This document shows positions 1 through 8,554 of a stretch of 64,000 nucleotides of DNA, piece by piece. The first letter of the stretch is position 1. Each line of letters starts with the position of its first letter. Both the position numbers and the translations under genes were made by a program. The notes beneath the pieces were generated by a model. The model did no database searches. It was not told the origin of the DNA and saw only the letters and a program-made list of their open reading frames with translations. Source of the DNA: Ruminiclostridium herbifermentans (GTDB lineage: Bacteria; Bacillota; Clostridia; Acetivibrionales; DSM-1351); contig NZ_CP061336.1 of NCBI RefSeq assembly GCF_005473905.2, positions 3,836,501 through 3,900,500 of the forward strand, in the 5' to 3' direction.

Positions 1-370
1 CCCCTTCTATAATAGCCTTTGATGATTCAATACAATAATTATCATTATATAGACTTAATAATTTTTTCCTTTCAGCTTCCCTAATAGCAATCTCTGAATC
101 TGAATATTTCAATAAATGAACTATATCAAGTGAATTATGTATTAATGGACTTACTTTTTCTATAAATTCTTGGCTTGGTACTTCAGATTCAATAAAAACA
201 TAGCTAGGGAATAACGGAGATACTTCTTTTTTAACAATTCCTGATATTTTAATTATCTTCTCATGTAATGGTACAAATGGCCTAAACTTTTCAGAATCTA
301 ACCGCTTTTTAATCAACTGCTCTACTCTAAATTCTCGGCCTGTATGGACAAAAAGTACATACCAATACAT
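1..370 (-). CDS. loaP: LoaP/NusG-family transcription antiterminator, N-terminal part (cut by window edge)
   Basis: The frame is open from the start codon to the window edge (123 codons visible). The N-terminus MYWYVLFVHTGREF and the later LFPSYVFIE block match the NusG N-terminal domain that contacts RNA polymerase. Specialised NusG paralogues of the LoaP group in Firmicutes keep RNA polymerase moving through terminators in long biosynthetic operons; that role is known for the family and inferred here. Two in-frame ATGs are present; the second (370) is chosen because the AGGGG ribosome site lies 9 nt before it but directly abuts the first (379). The C-terminal KOW domain would be outside the window. 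It is co-oriented with, and about 2.2 kb downstream of, the chorismate-derived cluster. A UpxY-type or ordinary NusG assignment is less likely but not excluded. Confidence 0.75.
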   Translation of the reverse strand, partial: MYWYVLFVHTGREFRVEQLIKKRLDSEKFRPFVPLHEKIIKISGIVKKEVSPLFPSYVFIESEVPSQEFIEKVSPLIHNSLDIVHLLKYSDSEIAIREAERKKLLSLYNDNYCIESSKAIIEG

Positions 371-780
371 ATTCCACATCCCCTAAATATCATTTCTGCT
401 AATTGCATAGCTTCGCCCGTTCACTTATTTTTATTAATAAGCTATGATAATCTTCACTGTATATTCCAAGTTTATTGTTAACGTGACACAGCAGCGATTA
501 ACAACAAAACATGTGCTTATCTTATATATTTAAGAACTTATTTCATAGGTCAAAATATCGTATGTTACTACGATTTCCTACCATGAATGTGGCTGATTTA
601 TTATAGCTAAATTATAACGATAAAATATTTCATAGAATACTTTTTCATTTCCTTTTTCAGTATTTTATGGTTACTATTCAATTATAAAGGTATAAAATTC
701 ATATAATTCAAAATTCATTCATATTAAGCATAATAAAAGTACTTTATTATGCTTTTATGTATATTAATATGAAGAACCAA
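371..780. other. Intergenic region between LoaP-like and LytTR genes
   Basis: About 400 bp of AT-rich DNA without a convincing gene. It should contain the LoaP-like gene's promoter and leader. Apart from the palindrome at 727-753 and the ribosome site next to 380 I see no clear element; no consensus promoter stands out. Confidence 0.5.
727..753. terminator. Palindromic hairpin downstream of LytTR gene
   Basis: Perfect 11-bp inverted repeat AGCATAATAAA / TTTATTATGCT around a 5-nt loop, starting 28 bp past the stop codon of the minus-strand LytTR gene. The stem is AT-rich and the U-tract on the minus strand is poor, so it is a weak or bidirectional terminator at best. Confidence 0.5.
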
Positions 781-1275
781 TTATATTCCTAAAAATTTAC
801 GAAACTCCTTGATGCGGCTTCTACTTACAGACACCTTATCCGTTAATCCTTCGAAAGTAATAAAGCATGTATTGTCGAAGAATGGCATTACCTCCTTTAT
901 TTTTTCCATGTTAACCAAATAGCTGTTATGACATCTAAAGAAAAACAAATTCTTAAGCTTTCCCTCCCAGTAATTTAAAGAATAGCTGCTCAGATATCTC
1001 TCTGTTTTTGTAACAACAGATACTTTTCTATCTTTAGCTGCTAAATAAAAAATGTCTGATGGGTCTAATATAACAAAGTTCTTTCCATATGATATTGACA
1101 CTCTTCTAAAAGCATGGCATGGTTCACATTGTTTAATAGGATTAATTATACCCGCGACCTCTAATTCTTCATATTTTTCTAAAATATTAGAAAGCTTTTC
1201 CACTCCTAGGCTATCCTTGTTTATGATAATTGCTTCTATTTTCTTATTTGTCCTTACTTTTTTAATATCATTCAT
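781..1275 (-). CDS. LytTR-type DNA-binding regulator with shortened N-terminal domain
   Basis: 164 residues. Residues about 57-163 match a LytTR DNA-binding domain: a start like 'ILDPSDIFYLAAKDRKVSV', the central FFRCHNSYLVN block (the position where LytTR proteins usually carry F.R.H.S.lvN) and the closing SVSRSRIKEFRKFL block. The first ~50 residues resemble only the end of a response-regulator receiver domain and no phospho-acceptor aspartate is evident, so it may not be controlled by a histidine kinase. LytTR proteins bind pairs of short direct repeats upstream of target promoters. Its position beside the LoaP-like gene and at the downstream end of the biosynthetic cluster suggests local control of that cluster; this is inference. 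The ribosome site TAGGAG precedes the ATG at a normal distance. Confidence 0.8.
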   Translation of the reverse strand: MNDIKKVRTNKKIEAIIINKDSLGVEKLSNILEKYEELEVAGIINPIKQCEPCHAFRRVSISYGKNFVILDPSDIFYLAAKDRKVSVVTKTERYLSSYSLNYWEGKLKNLFFFRCHNSYLVNMEKIKEVMPFFDNTCFITFEGLTDKVSVSRSRIKEFRKFLGI

Positions 1276-1351
1276 ACTGTATACTCCTAAAATGTTATTT
1301 TTACTTAAGTCTACAACCTATCCAGTATAATGAAAATGCAGTACGGGTATG

Positions 1352-1852
1352 TCACCAAAGATTAAAATTTACTAATTGAGTAACAATTCTAGATAACCAC
1401 TTGGGATATTTCTTAAGATATGTCATTAGATTTATGTTAACAAATATAATATATTTCTTTCCTAATCTTGATAAAATTGACACAAAATAATTTAGTATTC
1501 TAATAGATAAATATTCATACCATTTCTTCCAACGATAGAAAGTTGATTCTTCTGCTGCAACTGTACTGTTCTTCAAATCTGTAAGAACATTTTCTATATT
1601 ACAACTTTCATAGCGCTTATACGGTATTAAAATATCAGGTAATTCGTGATGTATTCTTTTACAGTTACTGCACTTGAGTCTTCTAATAACTAAAGTAATT
1701 TTATCTCCATCTTTGTTAATGTATTTTCTCTTACGACTACCAACTACTCTGAGTCCGTATCCGCAGCTTGGACAAGATACATATTCTTTTCCTCTGACAT
1801 AAAAGAGTTGAGCTGAAATTGGGTCTAGTTCATAGTTTGATAAAATAATCAT
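1352..1852 (-). CDS. DUF6431-like zinc-ribbon protein, probably transposon-associated
   Basis: 166 residues. The N-terminal half has two Cys pairs (CPSC near residue 27 and CSNC near residue 61) that would form a zinc ribbon, followed by the HHELPDILIPYKRY block, which I associate with DUF6431-type proteins found with clostridial insertion sequences. After that comes a short helix-turn-helix-like stretch (STFYRWKKWYEYL) and a hydrophobic tail. No catalytic transposase domain is present and I see no inverted repeats around it, so it is either an accessory ORF or a remnant of a lost insertion sequence. The family name is from memory of the motif pattern. Confidence 0.5.
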   Translation of the reverse strand: MIILSNYELDPISAQLFYVRGKEYVSCPSCGYGLRVVGSRKRKYINKDGDKITLVIRRLKCSNCKRIHHELPDILIPYKRYESCNIENVLTDLKNSTVAAEESTFYRWKKWYEYLSIRILNYFVSILSRLGKKYIIFVNINLMTYLKKYPKWLSRIVTQLVNFNLW

Positions 1853-2617
1853 AATCTAGATACACCATATTTTCTTTAGTGTAAGCAACAATTTTATTAT
1901 ACTAACGTACATTATTTATGTTTATATGTATAATATTGCTTATTTATGTATTATAACTTATTTTATCAATCTACATAACAATTATGTATTTTATACCACG
2001 AATTGTGTAAATCGTACTTGTAATCTGTCATCTTAACCATGATGATTTGTATTCTGCATATTATCATATCCCCCTATTTATCTTGTTTTCCAATTTATAT
2101 ATTATCAATACAATAATATACAATACAAAAGCGAAAATTATTGCACCTGTGGCTAAATTCTAATAATTATTTCAATTCGTATCTGCTCATATTTAAGAAT
2201 TTCATTATTTATTTCTGTGTGTCCATTAAATTTTTCAATGTTCATAAATGCCCATTAAAAATCAAATGCAACACCTATTTTTAATTACATTATAACTTTA
2301 AATAATATTTACACCCTATCATGATAGTAATGATATAAAAACAAAACTAGCTTGAAAACAATTCTATAGTCTTAATCCTAACAAATATTTTACGTTCTAA
2401 GCTTTTCTACAAGAATAAAAAATAAAGCTTAAAGCCAATTAGTATTATATACTAAAAGTCTCGAAGCTCATGTATGTTATCAAGCCATTTATGGTACCAT
2501 TTACAAAAGCATAATTTCCTTTCCATTCTTCCTCACAATCTCAGTGTCATCATTTTATTCTATATACCCATAAATCTTGTTGAGATTATTGTCGTTATTG
2601 ATGATATTGCCCGTTTG
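1853..2617. other. AT-rich intergenic region, 765 bp
   Basis: No ORF of gene-like character on either strand. The only structure seen is a weak inverted repeat at 2399-2430 (AAGCTTTT / AAAGCTT, 16-nt loop), about 190 bp past the stop of etfA, without a U-tract. It separates the biosynthetic genes from the regulators, so the 3' end of the cluster transcript probably lies here. Confidence 0.4.
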
Positions 2618-3646
2618 TCAACAGCAGAAATGCCCATATCTATTAGTTAGTTTTTTTATAATGCTTATTAAATTCTTAGCAACACTTTCATTATCTCCAA
2701 CAATACCATAAGTTGCATAATTAAATATTCCCGCATTTTTATCATTATTAACTGCTATTATAGTGTTGCAATTCAGTATCCCAGAAACATGCTGAAGCGC
2801 TCCAGATATTCCGAAAGCCAAATATACATTACAGTTCAGGCTTATCCCAGTTTGTCCGATTAAATTGTTTTTATCAGCCCAATCGTTTTCCGATGCAGGC
2901 CTCGTAAATCCTATTTCAGCATTTAGCAGTTTTGCAAGTTCCTTTATAATAAGATATACCTTCTTCTCTTTTACACCTCTTCCAATACCTATAACTATAC
3001 TTGATTTTTCTATAGAATTACAATTTAGGTTTTCTGTATTCAAAACATCAATAATCCTTAGTAAAGACTTATCAGTTCCTTCTCTTCTTAACCTGATAAT
3101 ATCGCCAATTCTTTTTTCATCCCTTTTTTGTTCTTTTGCTATGCCCCTTTTAACAGTTGCCATCTGAGGTCTTGTATTCTGACATTTAATTTCTGCATAT
3201 AGGTTTCCTTCGAAAGCAGGTCTCTTTTGAATTAGTATTTTTACATCGTTACTATCCATTTTTAAATCCGTACAATCGGCTGTAAGGCCAGTCTTCAAAT
3301 TATAAGAAATCTGAGGTGCAATTGATTTTCCCAATAAACTTCCGGTAAATAAAAAAACATTAGGCCTATAATCCTTGCAGAAATCCGTTAACATATCTAC
3401 AAGTAGATCTTCTTGAAACAAACTCAAGTTATTCTCAAGAACATATACGATGTCACTACCATATTTAATTAAACTGTGTGCATCCTCATCTTTAAGGTTA
3501 TTGTGTATAACAACTGCACATAGTCGTTCTTTAGACGCTATTGCCAATTCTTTTCCAACACTTAGAAGCCTATATGTATCTTCATTTATCACGCCATTAT
3601 GGTATTCTATAAATACAAAAACATCCTTATAATTATTTAAACTCAT
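2618..3646 (-). CDS. etfA: Electron transfer flavoprotein, alpha subunit
   Basis: The start at 3646 is preferred over the ATG at 3664 because GAGAGG lies 6 nt before it. The protein (342 residues) has the ETF N-terminal domain and a C-terminal FAD-binding domain with the usual signature: GFTRPASENDW, IGQTG, AFGISGALQH and an AVNNDKNAGIF block near residues 240-320. With EtfB it forms a soluble heterodimer that passes electrons between a flavin dehydrogenase and a downstream acceptor. It is the last gene of the run, after etfB, and near an acyl-CoA dehydrogenase homologue at 6778-7884, the obvious redox partner. A dedicated ETF inside a biosynthetic cluster implies that the pathway contains an oxidation or reduction of a CoA-linked or carboxylic intermediate. 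Whether it bifurcates electrons cannot be told by eye. Confidence 0.9.
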   Translation of the reverse strand: MSLNNYKDVFVFIEYHNGVINEDTYRLLSVGKELAIASKERLCAVVIHNNLKDEDAHSLIKYGSDIVYVLENNLSLFQEDLLVDMLTDFCKDYRPNVFLFTGSLLGKSIAPQISYNLKTGLTADCTDLKMDSNDVKILIQKRPAFEGNLYAEIKCQNTRPQMATVKRGIAKEQKRDEKRIGDIIRLRREGTDKSLLRIIDVLNTENLNCNSIEKSSIVIGIGRGVKEKKVYLIIKELAKLLNAEIGFTRPASENDWADKNNLIGQTGISLNCNVYLAFGISGALQHVSGILNCNTIIAVNNDKNAGIFNYATYGIVGDNESVAKNLISIIKKLTNRYGHFCC

Positions 3647-3681
3647 ACTTAACCTCTCTGACATAAATTATGTTAATTTGC

Positions 3682-4419
3682 CTATTTAAGTATTTCTATG
3701 ATTTCTCTTTCAGTAATGAATTGGCATTTAGATGAATAAACTGGTTTATATGTAGCCACAACTTGTGTTGGAGAACCATATAACCCTATGCTATCTATTT
3801 CAAGACTTAAATCCTTATTATTCCATACTTTGGGTTCATAGTCCTTATATTTTACCAATTCCCTCAATGATATGTACTTAGGTTCACAAATATCTTTTTT
3901 AACAGTAATAACCACTGGAAGTTGAGCCTCCAGTACAACATCTCCATAATCTGATTTTTTGATAACTGTTATATTTTTACTACTTATATCCTTAATCATT
4001 TTAACATATGGAATATATGGAAGATTGAGACTTGCAGCAATAGAACCTCCTACCTGGCCAGTCTCACCATCTAAAGTTTTTTCTCCGCAAATTATTAAAT
4101 CATATATCAAGTTTTTGTTTAAAGCATGAGATATTATTTTAGCTGTAGCATAAGTATCTGAACCAGCAAAAGCATTGTCACTAAGCAGTATTACCTCATC
4201 AACTCCCAGATATTTTGCCTTTTTTAATACATTCTTAGCTGCCAATGGTGCCATTGAGATCACAGTAACTCTGCCACCATGCTTTTCCTTTAAATTAAGT
4301 GCTGTATGAACTGCCTTAATATCGTAAGGATTAATAAATATACCTGGTAACTTATATAGGCTTTGAGAACTCATTTGCCTATTATTAACCACTGCTTTTA
4401 CACATACCACAATATTCAT
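3682..4419 (-). CDS. etfB: Electron transfer flavoprotein, beta subunit
   Basis: 245 residues, the normal length for EtfB. It shows MNIVVCVKAV at the N-terminus, INPYDIKAVHTAL, the SDNAFAGSDTYATA block, and the signature ICGEKTLDGETGQVGGSIA (residues about 110-130), which binds AMP or FAD in this family, then AQLPVVITVKKDICEPKY. It lies 35 bp upstream of etfA and 24 bp after the thiamine-diphosphate enzyme, so it is almost certainly in the same operon. Function with EtfA as an electron carrier is established for the family; the partner being the acyl-CoA dehydrogenase homologue of this cluster is inferred. Confidence 0.9.
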   Translation of the reverse strand: MNIVVCVKAVVNNRQMSSQSLYKLPGIFINPYDIKAVHTALNLKEKHGGRVTVISMAPLAAKNVLKKAKYLGVDEVILLSDNAFAGSDTYATAKIISHALNKNLIYDLIICGEKTLDGETGQVGGSIAASLNLPYIPYVKMIKDISSKNITVIKKSDYGDVVLEAQLPVVITVKKDICEPKYISLRELVKYKDYEPKVWNNKDLSLEIDSIGLYGSPTQVVATYKPVYSSKCQFITEREIIEILK

Positions 4420-4443
4420 TTTAACCCAACCCTCAACTATATT

Positions 4444-6138
4444 TTATTTCATAGACCTCAATACTTCATTAAACCATTTAAGTCCCGGACTATAAGAGTT
4501 CTTATCGACCATAGCATTTATACATACAGTCTTCTCTAGCTTCATAGCCTTATTAAGTATTTCCAGCATATCTTCTTGTTTTTCCAGCAAAAATCCATGT
4601 CCACCTAAAGCTTCCGTCACCTTGTCATAATATACCATCCCAATATCAGCAGCATATACATCATTATACAAAACTTCTTGAGTTGTTTTGCACAATCCCC
4701 ATGCAGCATCATTATGTATTACAATAGTTATTGGTATTTCATATTTAATCGAAGTATCTATTTCCATCATATTAAATCCTATTGAACCATCGCCTGTATA
4801 TAAAAGTACTCTCTTTTCAGGTGCTGCTACTTTTGCACCTAATGCTAAAGGAAGTCCGCATCCCATAGACCCATGTGTACCATCAGGTGCTATTATTATC
4901 TGTCCTATTTCCGTTGCTTTAAAGAGTAGACTACCCCAGAACATAGCATTAGATCCATCTAATACTATTATAGTATCTTTCTCTATTTCTGCCTGTATAC
5001 CTTGTATTAGTTTCATAGGATTAATCAAGCTTGTCTCACTATAATTCTCTTTATACAGTTCTGTCCAGAACTTCTCTGTATTTTCGTCTAATACTTTAAC
5101 CCACTGACTTTTGTTCATAGCTATATTTTTTTCTTTATAAGCATCTATTAACCCCTTTAAACATACATTAATACTTCCCACTATCTCTAAGAACTTTTTG
5201 CAATTAATATAGGTATACTTATCATTACTTTCTGTGATAAAAATGAATGTTTGGTTTTCATTAAACACTGGTTTATCAAAGCTTGACATCTGATAATCCT
5301 TATTGACACCAATACAAAGTATCGTATCAGCTTGTGAAAGTGCATAAATTTGCGGTCCTGCTTCAAGAACACGGCCTAAACCATAACAATAGCTTTTGTC
5401 ATCTGATATCAATCCTCTAGCTTTATTTATTGTAAAAACAGGTATTTTTGCAATCTCGACAAATTCATTCAATAAAACCTCGGCTTTAGAATAGTATGCC
5501 TCGTCCCCAACCAAAACAATAGGTTTGTCTGCATTTGCTAAAACATCTACAACTTCAGCAAATGCTTCACTCGGAACATAATTTACTAAGTAATTTTCAT
5601 AATTTCTAATACACTGAATGCTTTCCGGCGACTCAATCTCTCTTCTTAGTATGCTTATTGGTATTTCAAGTACCACAGGGCCACGCCTACCTTTGTATGC
5701 AACCTCAATTCCTCTTGCTATATACTCTTTTATTCTTTTTGTATCATGCACCGTTGCACACCATTTACAGTATTGTCTGACCATTGATAACTGATCCATG
5801 TCCTGAAGTGCACCTTTATCTTTTTGCTCAGTAACAACGCTACCTACTATAATCAGAATCGGTGTTTCAGCCATATATGCTTTAACTATACCGTTTATCG
5901 AGTTACTAAATCCTGGTCCGCCAGAAACCATAGCTATCCCGCACTGTCTTTTGATCTGTGCCCATCCGTCAGCCATATGTACAGCGGCCTGTTCGTGTCG
6001 TACACCGATAAATTTCAAACCATATTTTTTCATATGAACTAATATTGGTGATATTTGATTTCCAACTAGTCCAAATGCAACATCTATTCCTTGCTCTTTA
6101 ATTGCCTGCACCAGTAGTTCTCCACCACTGAAAGTCAT
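4444..6138 (-). CDS. Thiamine-diphosphate-dependent enzyme (acetolactate synthase / 2-oxoacid decarboxylase superfamily)
   Basis: 564 residues with the three-domain plan of acetolactate synthase-like enzymes. The N-terminal Pyr domain has the cofactor-activating glutamate in GVRHEQAAVHMADG (about residue 44) and SGGPGFSN; a central NAD/FAD-like domain follows; the C-terminal PP domain has the diphosphate-binding GDGSIGFNMMEIDTSIKYEI (about residues 445-465) ending in NDAAWG. Such enzymes decarboxylate a 2-oxoacid and either protonate the result to an aldehyde or join it to a second carbonyl to give an acyloin. Substrate is not predictable by eye; an arylpyruvate-type compound made by the neighbouring genes is a reasonable guess. 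It starts 3 bp after the bicupin gene and is followed by etfB. No ilvN-type regulatory subunit is present, arguing against housekeeping branched-chain synthesis. Confidence 0.85.
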   Translation of the reverse strand: MTFSGGELLVQAIKEQGIDVAFGLVGNQISPILVHMKKYGLKFIGVRHEQAAVHMADGWAQIKRQCGIAMVSGGPGFSNSINGIVKAYMAETPILIIVGSVVTEQKDKGALQDMDQLSMVRQYCKWCATVHDTKRIKEYIARGIEVAYKGRRGPVVLEIPISILRREIESPESIQCIRNYENYLVNYVPSEAFAEVVDVLANADKPIVLVGDEAYYSKAEVLLNEFVEIAKIPVFTINKARGLISDDKSYCYGLGRVLEAGPQIYALSQADTILCIGVNKDYQMSSFDKPVFNENQTFIFITESNDKYTYINCKKFLEIVGSINVCLKGLIDAYKEKNIAMNKSQWVKVLDENTEKFWTELYKENYSETSLINPMKLIQGIQAEIEKDTIIVLDGSNAMFWGSLLFKATEIGQIIIAPDGTHGSMGCGLPLALGAKVAAPEKRVLLYTGDGSIGFNMMEIDTSIKYEIPITIVIHNDAAWGLCKTTQEVLYNDVYAADIGMVYYDKVTEALGGHGFLLEKQEDMLEILNKAMKLEKTVCINAMVDKNSYSPGLKWFNEVLRSMK

Positions 6139-6140
6139 AA

Positions 6141-6761
6141 TTAAGTCTCCCTCCTGCTTATTTGTATTATTAGCATCTCTTCATCTGGATTATTTATCCT
6201 CAAATCAAAATCTTCATTGGTACAGCCTTCAAGTTTATAAATTTTCATTGGGTAAAGATTTATTTCCTTTCCTGCATTCCATATAGCAATTTGTTTTTCT
6301 GTTACAAGAAAAAAATCAAAATTTGATGACTTATCTATTGTTATAGACGCAGCTTCTTCTTGGCTCATAACCCTGAACAACTTATGTTTGCCTAGAGTTA
6401 CATCGTTTATCTTTATTTTTTTTCCAGAAATAATACTGCTTAATGGAGATATCTTTACTTTATCCTTATCAATGTACTTAAAATCTAATGCGAAAAAATC
6501 TTCATCTGAGTTGGCACTATGTTCTAAATTCTTATCAATTAGATAGGATGTGTTCTTCTCTATATCATATGATGTGTTTTCTACTATGAAGTTGAATTTA
6601 CCCCAAAAACAAAATCCAAATTGCTCATGTTCATGTTTATGTGCATCCAACAGTACACCTTTATTTATTTTTGACAGTAATATTTCAAAATTTTCTTCCT
6701 TATAAAACGCTTGATAAAAACCTTCTTTAACAATTTTCTCATCTGAAACTTCCCTAATCAT
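6141..6761 (-). CDS. BacB-like bicupin protein
   Basis: 206 residues. The first cupin (residues about 25-100) has a metal-site pattern HKHEHEQFGFCFWG with a later histidine in KNLEHSANSDED. It resembles the metal-binding cupin of BacB, the bacilysin enzyme that isomerises the dihydro-hydroxyphenylpyruvate made by BacA. The second half (residues 110-200) looks like a degenerate cupin without the histidines. It lies one gene away from a BacA-like protein (7899-8537), which strengthens the comparison. Likely role: isomerase or oxygen-independent tautomerase acting on an unstable dihydroaromatic intermediate. It could also be a regulatory cupin. It overlaps nothing and is spaced 2 bp from the downstream gene, so it is co-translated. 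Confidence 0.6.
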   Translation of the reverse strand: MIREVSDEKIVKEGFYQAFYKEENFEILLSKINKGVLLDAHKHEHEQFGFCFWGKFNFIVENTSYDIEKNTSYLIDKNLEHSANSDEDFFALDFKYIDKDKVKISPLSSIISGKKIKINDVTLGKHKLFRVMSQEEAASITIDKSSNFDFFLVTEKQIAIWNAGKEINLYPMKIYKLEGCTNEDFDLRINNPDEEMLIIQISRRET

Positions 6762-6777
6762 ATAAGTTCACTCCTAT

Positions 6778-7884
6778 CTATATAAATCTTGAGATAGACC
6801 ACTTCATTACCTCTGAAACACCACCTAAAATAGTCATTATTCTTATATCCCTATAAAGCTTTTCAACTTTCACTCCTTTTACATACCCATATCCACCAAA
6901 ATATTGCAGGCATTTATCGCATATCTCTTTTGCTTTTTCAGTAACAATTAGTTTTGATATTGAAGAATGCAGTATCTTACCCTCAACATTTTCGCTGTAT
7001 ATGTTTCCAGTGTAATATACCAATGTTTCCATCATCTCTAAATTTGCTTTTATTTCTGCTAAATCATATTTTACCGATTGCATTTCAAATAAAGGCTGCC
7101 CATTAATAATTCTGACTTTACTATATTCAACAGCTTCATTGAAGGCTCTTTGAGCAATCCCTAATGCAACGGCACTGTTACAGATTCTCATCAACTCCAT
7201 ACTTTTCAAAATTACTTCAAGACCTTTACCAATACCCAATAGGATATTATCTTTATGTACTTTAGCATCCTCTAGATAAATTTCTGAAACAGCCATAGAC
7301 TCTAATCCCATAGTTTCTTCTGTCTTACCTATTACGATGCCATCGGTATTCTTTAAATCTACAATGAAGAATGTATTATTATTGTCAACTAGAGCATTAA
7401 CAAGGGCATATTGGGCAGTACCTGCACATGTTATCATGTTTTTTATTCCATTTAATATATAATAATCACCATCTTTATGTGCAATAGTTTTTATTTCTTT
7501 TTCCGGTTCATTGACTGCAAGTGTACCTATATAATTTTCTCTTAAAGTATTACTTAAGAACAATTCCTTTTGTTCTTGAGTGCCAAGCAAATATATGGGA
7601 TAGCAGAATCCGAAATTAATCGTTTCAAGTACATGCGCCAATGACGGATCTGAATATGCAATTCTGCTTATTATCAGCAAGGCGGAAACCGCATCCAATC
7701 CAACACCGCCAAACTCTTCTGACACCATAAGTCCTTTATATCCAAGGCTTCCAAGCTGTTCCAAAACTTCATATAAAAATGTTTTTTTATTTATATCATT
7801 ACTGTTCTGCTTTTCTATGACATTCAGAATAAAGTCATCTATCGATTCTTTTATCTCATTTTGAAAATCATTAAATAAATACAT
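6778..7884 (-). CDS. Acyl-CoA dehydrogenase homologue with unusual active site
   Basis: 368 residues from the ATG at 7884, which has GAGGTG 4-6 nt upstream. The fold is clear: helical N-terminal domain, a middle beta domain (TLAVNEPE, YYILNGIKNMITCAGTAQYALV), and a C-terminal flavin-binding domain with QYFGGYGYVKG and KLYRDIRI. In typical family members the catalytic glutamate lies in an EGTSEI motif near the C-terminus; here the equivalent is ILGGVSEV, with Gly instead of Glu. The alternative glutamate used by isovaleryl-CoA dehydrogenases (in a DLER motif) aligns with methionine in MELMRI. So classic alpha,beta-dehydrogenation may not be its reaction, or the base is elsewhere. Electrons would go to EtfAB of the same cluster. 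Confidence 0.85.
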   Translation of the reverse strand: MYLFNDFQNEIKESIDDFILNVIEKQNSNDINKKTFLYEVLEQLGSLGYKGLMVSEEFGGVGLDAVSALLIISRIAYSDPSLAHVLETINFGFCYPIYLLGTQEQKELFLSNTLRENYIGTLAVNEPEKEIKTIAHKDGDYYILNGIKNMITCAGTAQYALVNALVDNNNTFFIVDLKNTDGIVIGKTEETMGLESMAVSEIYLEDAKVHKDNILLGIGKGLEVILKSMELMRICNSAVALGIAQRAFNEAVEYSKVRIINGQPLFEMQSVKYDLAEIKANLEMMETLVYYTGNIYSENVEGKILHSSISKLIVTEKAKEICDKCLQYFGGYGYVKGVKVEKLYRDIRIMTILGGVSEVMKWSISRFI

Positions 7885-7898
7885 ATAGCACCTCAATA

Positions 7899-8537
7899 TT
7901 AATCAAGTTTATTATTTTTAAATATAACCCATAGAATTTTTGCACTATATCTGGGAGTGATGAACTTTATTCCTTTACCCTTATAAATTTCATAAGAAGA
8001 TTCGTTGGTCACACCTATATCTGTTATTCCATTGGCTACAAATTCAGCAGCTTGAGCAGTAGAAAATGTTCTTACCAACTCGAGATTATAGTTTTCCTGT
8101 ATATCCTTGCCTATAAAATTTACAATTTTCTCAACCGCTGGACAACTAGCTATTTTTACATCTATTGACTTTGAAAAAACATAATCATTTTTTGATATAA
8201 TTCCATATTTGGGTGTTTCATAAATAAAACTTAAAACATTTGAAAAGTCCTTGCACCAGAAAAAATCCGTAATTCTTTCATAAGCTGCCGGAACTAGTGC
8301 ATAATCTGTTTTATTACACCTCAGTTGTTCATAAACTTCATTAAAATTATCCTTCAGATCAATACTATAATTACAAGCACTGTTAACTTTAGATAATTCA
8401 TCAACTAGGAATAATGCTGCACAATTACTGCTTGTCCCAACTGGCCCAAGAGTTACTATCTTTAAACTACTTTTATGTCTTAATTCAAATTTGAACTTTT
8501 CAAATTGCTCTATAAATGGAGACATAATCAATTCCAT
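7899..8537 (-). CDS. BacA-like prephenate-processing enzyme (prephenate decarboxylase/dehydratase fold)
   Basis: 212 residues. The N-terminal VTLGPVGTSSNCAALFLVDEL motif and the two-lobed layout (ALVPAAYERITDFFW in the middle, then TFSTAQAAEFVANGITDIGVTN) match the prephenate dehydratase fold. The dehydratase TRF catalytic motif expected near the C-terminus is absent, as in BacA, the bacilysin enzyme that decarboxylates prephenate without aromatising it, and no ACT regulatory domain follows. I therefore place it in the BacA-type group, with prephenate or an amino analogue as candidate substrate. An AroQ-type mutase in the upstream block (15493-15777) could supply it. A second possible start is the ATG at 8525. 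Adjacent genes are spaced 14-18 bp, indicating one operon. Confidence 0.6.
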   Translation of the reverse strand: MELIMSPFIEQFEKFKFELRHKSSLKIVTLGPVGTSSNCAALFLVDELSKVNSACNYSIDLKDNFNEVYEQLRCNKTDYALVPAAYERITDFFWCKDFSNVLSFIYETPKYGIISKNDYVFSKSIDVKIASCPAVEKIVNFIGKDIQENYNLELVRTFSTAQAAEFVANGITDIGVTNESSYEIYKGKGIKFITPRYSAKILWVIFKNNKLD

Positions 8538-8554
8538 ATGCCACCCCCGGAAGT

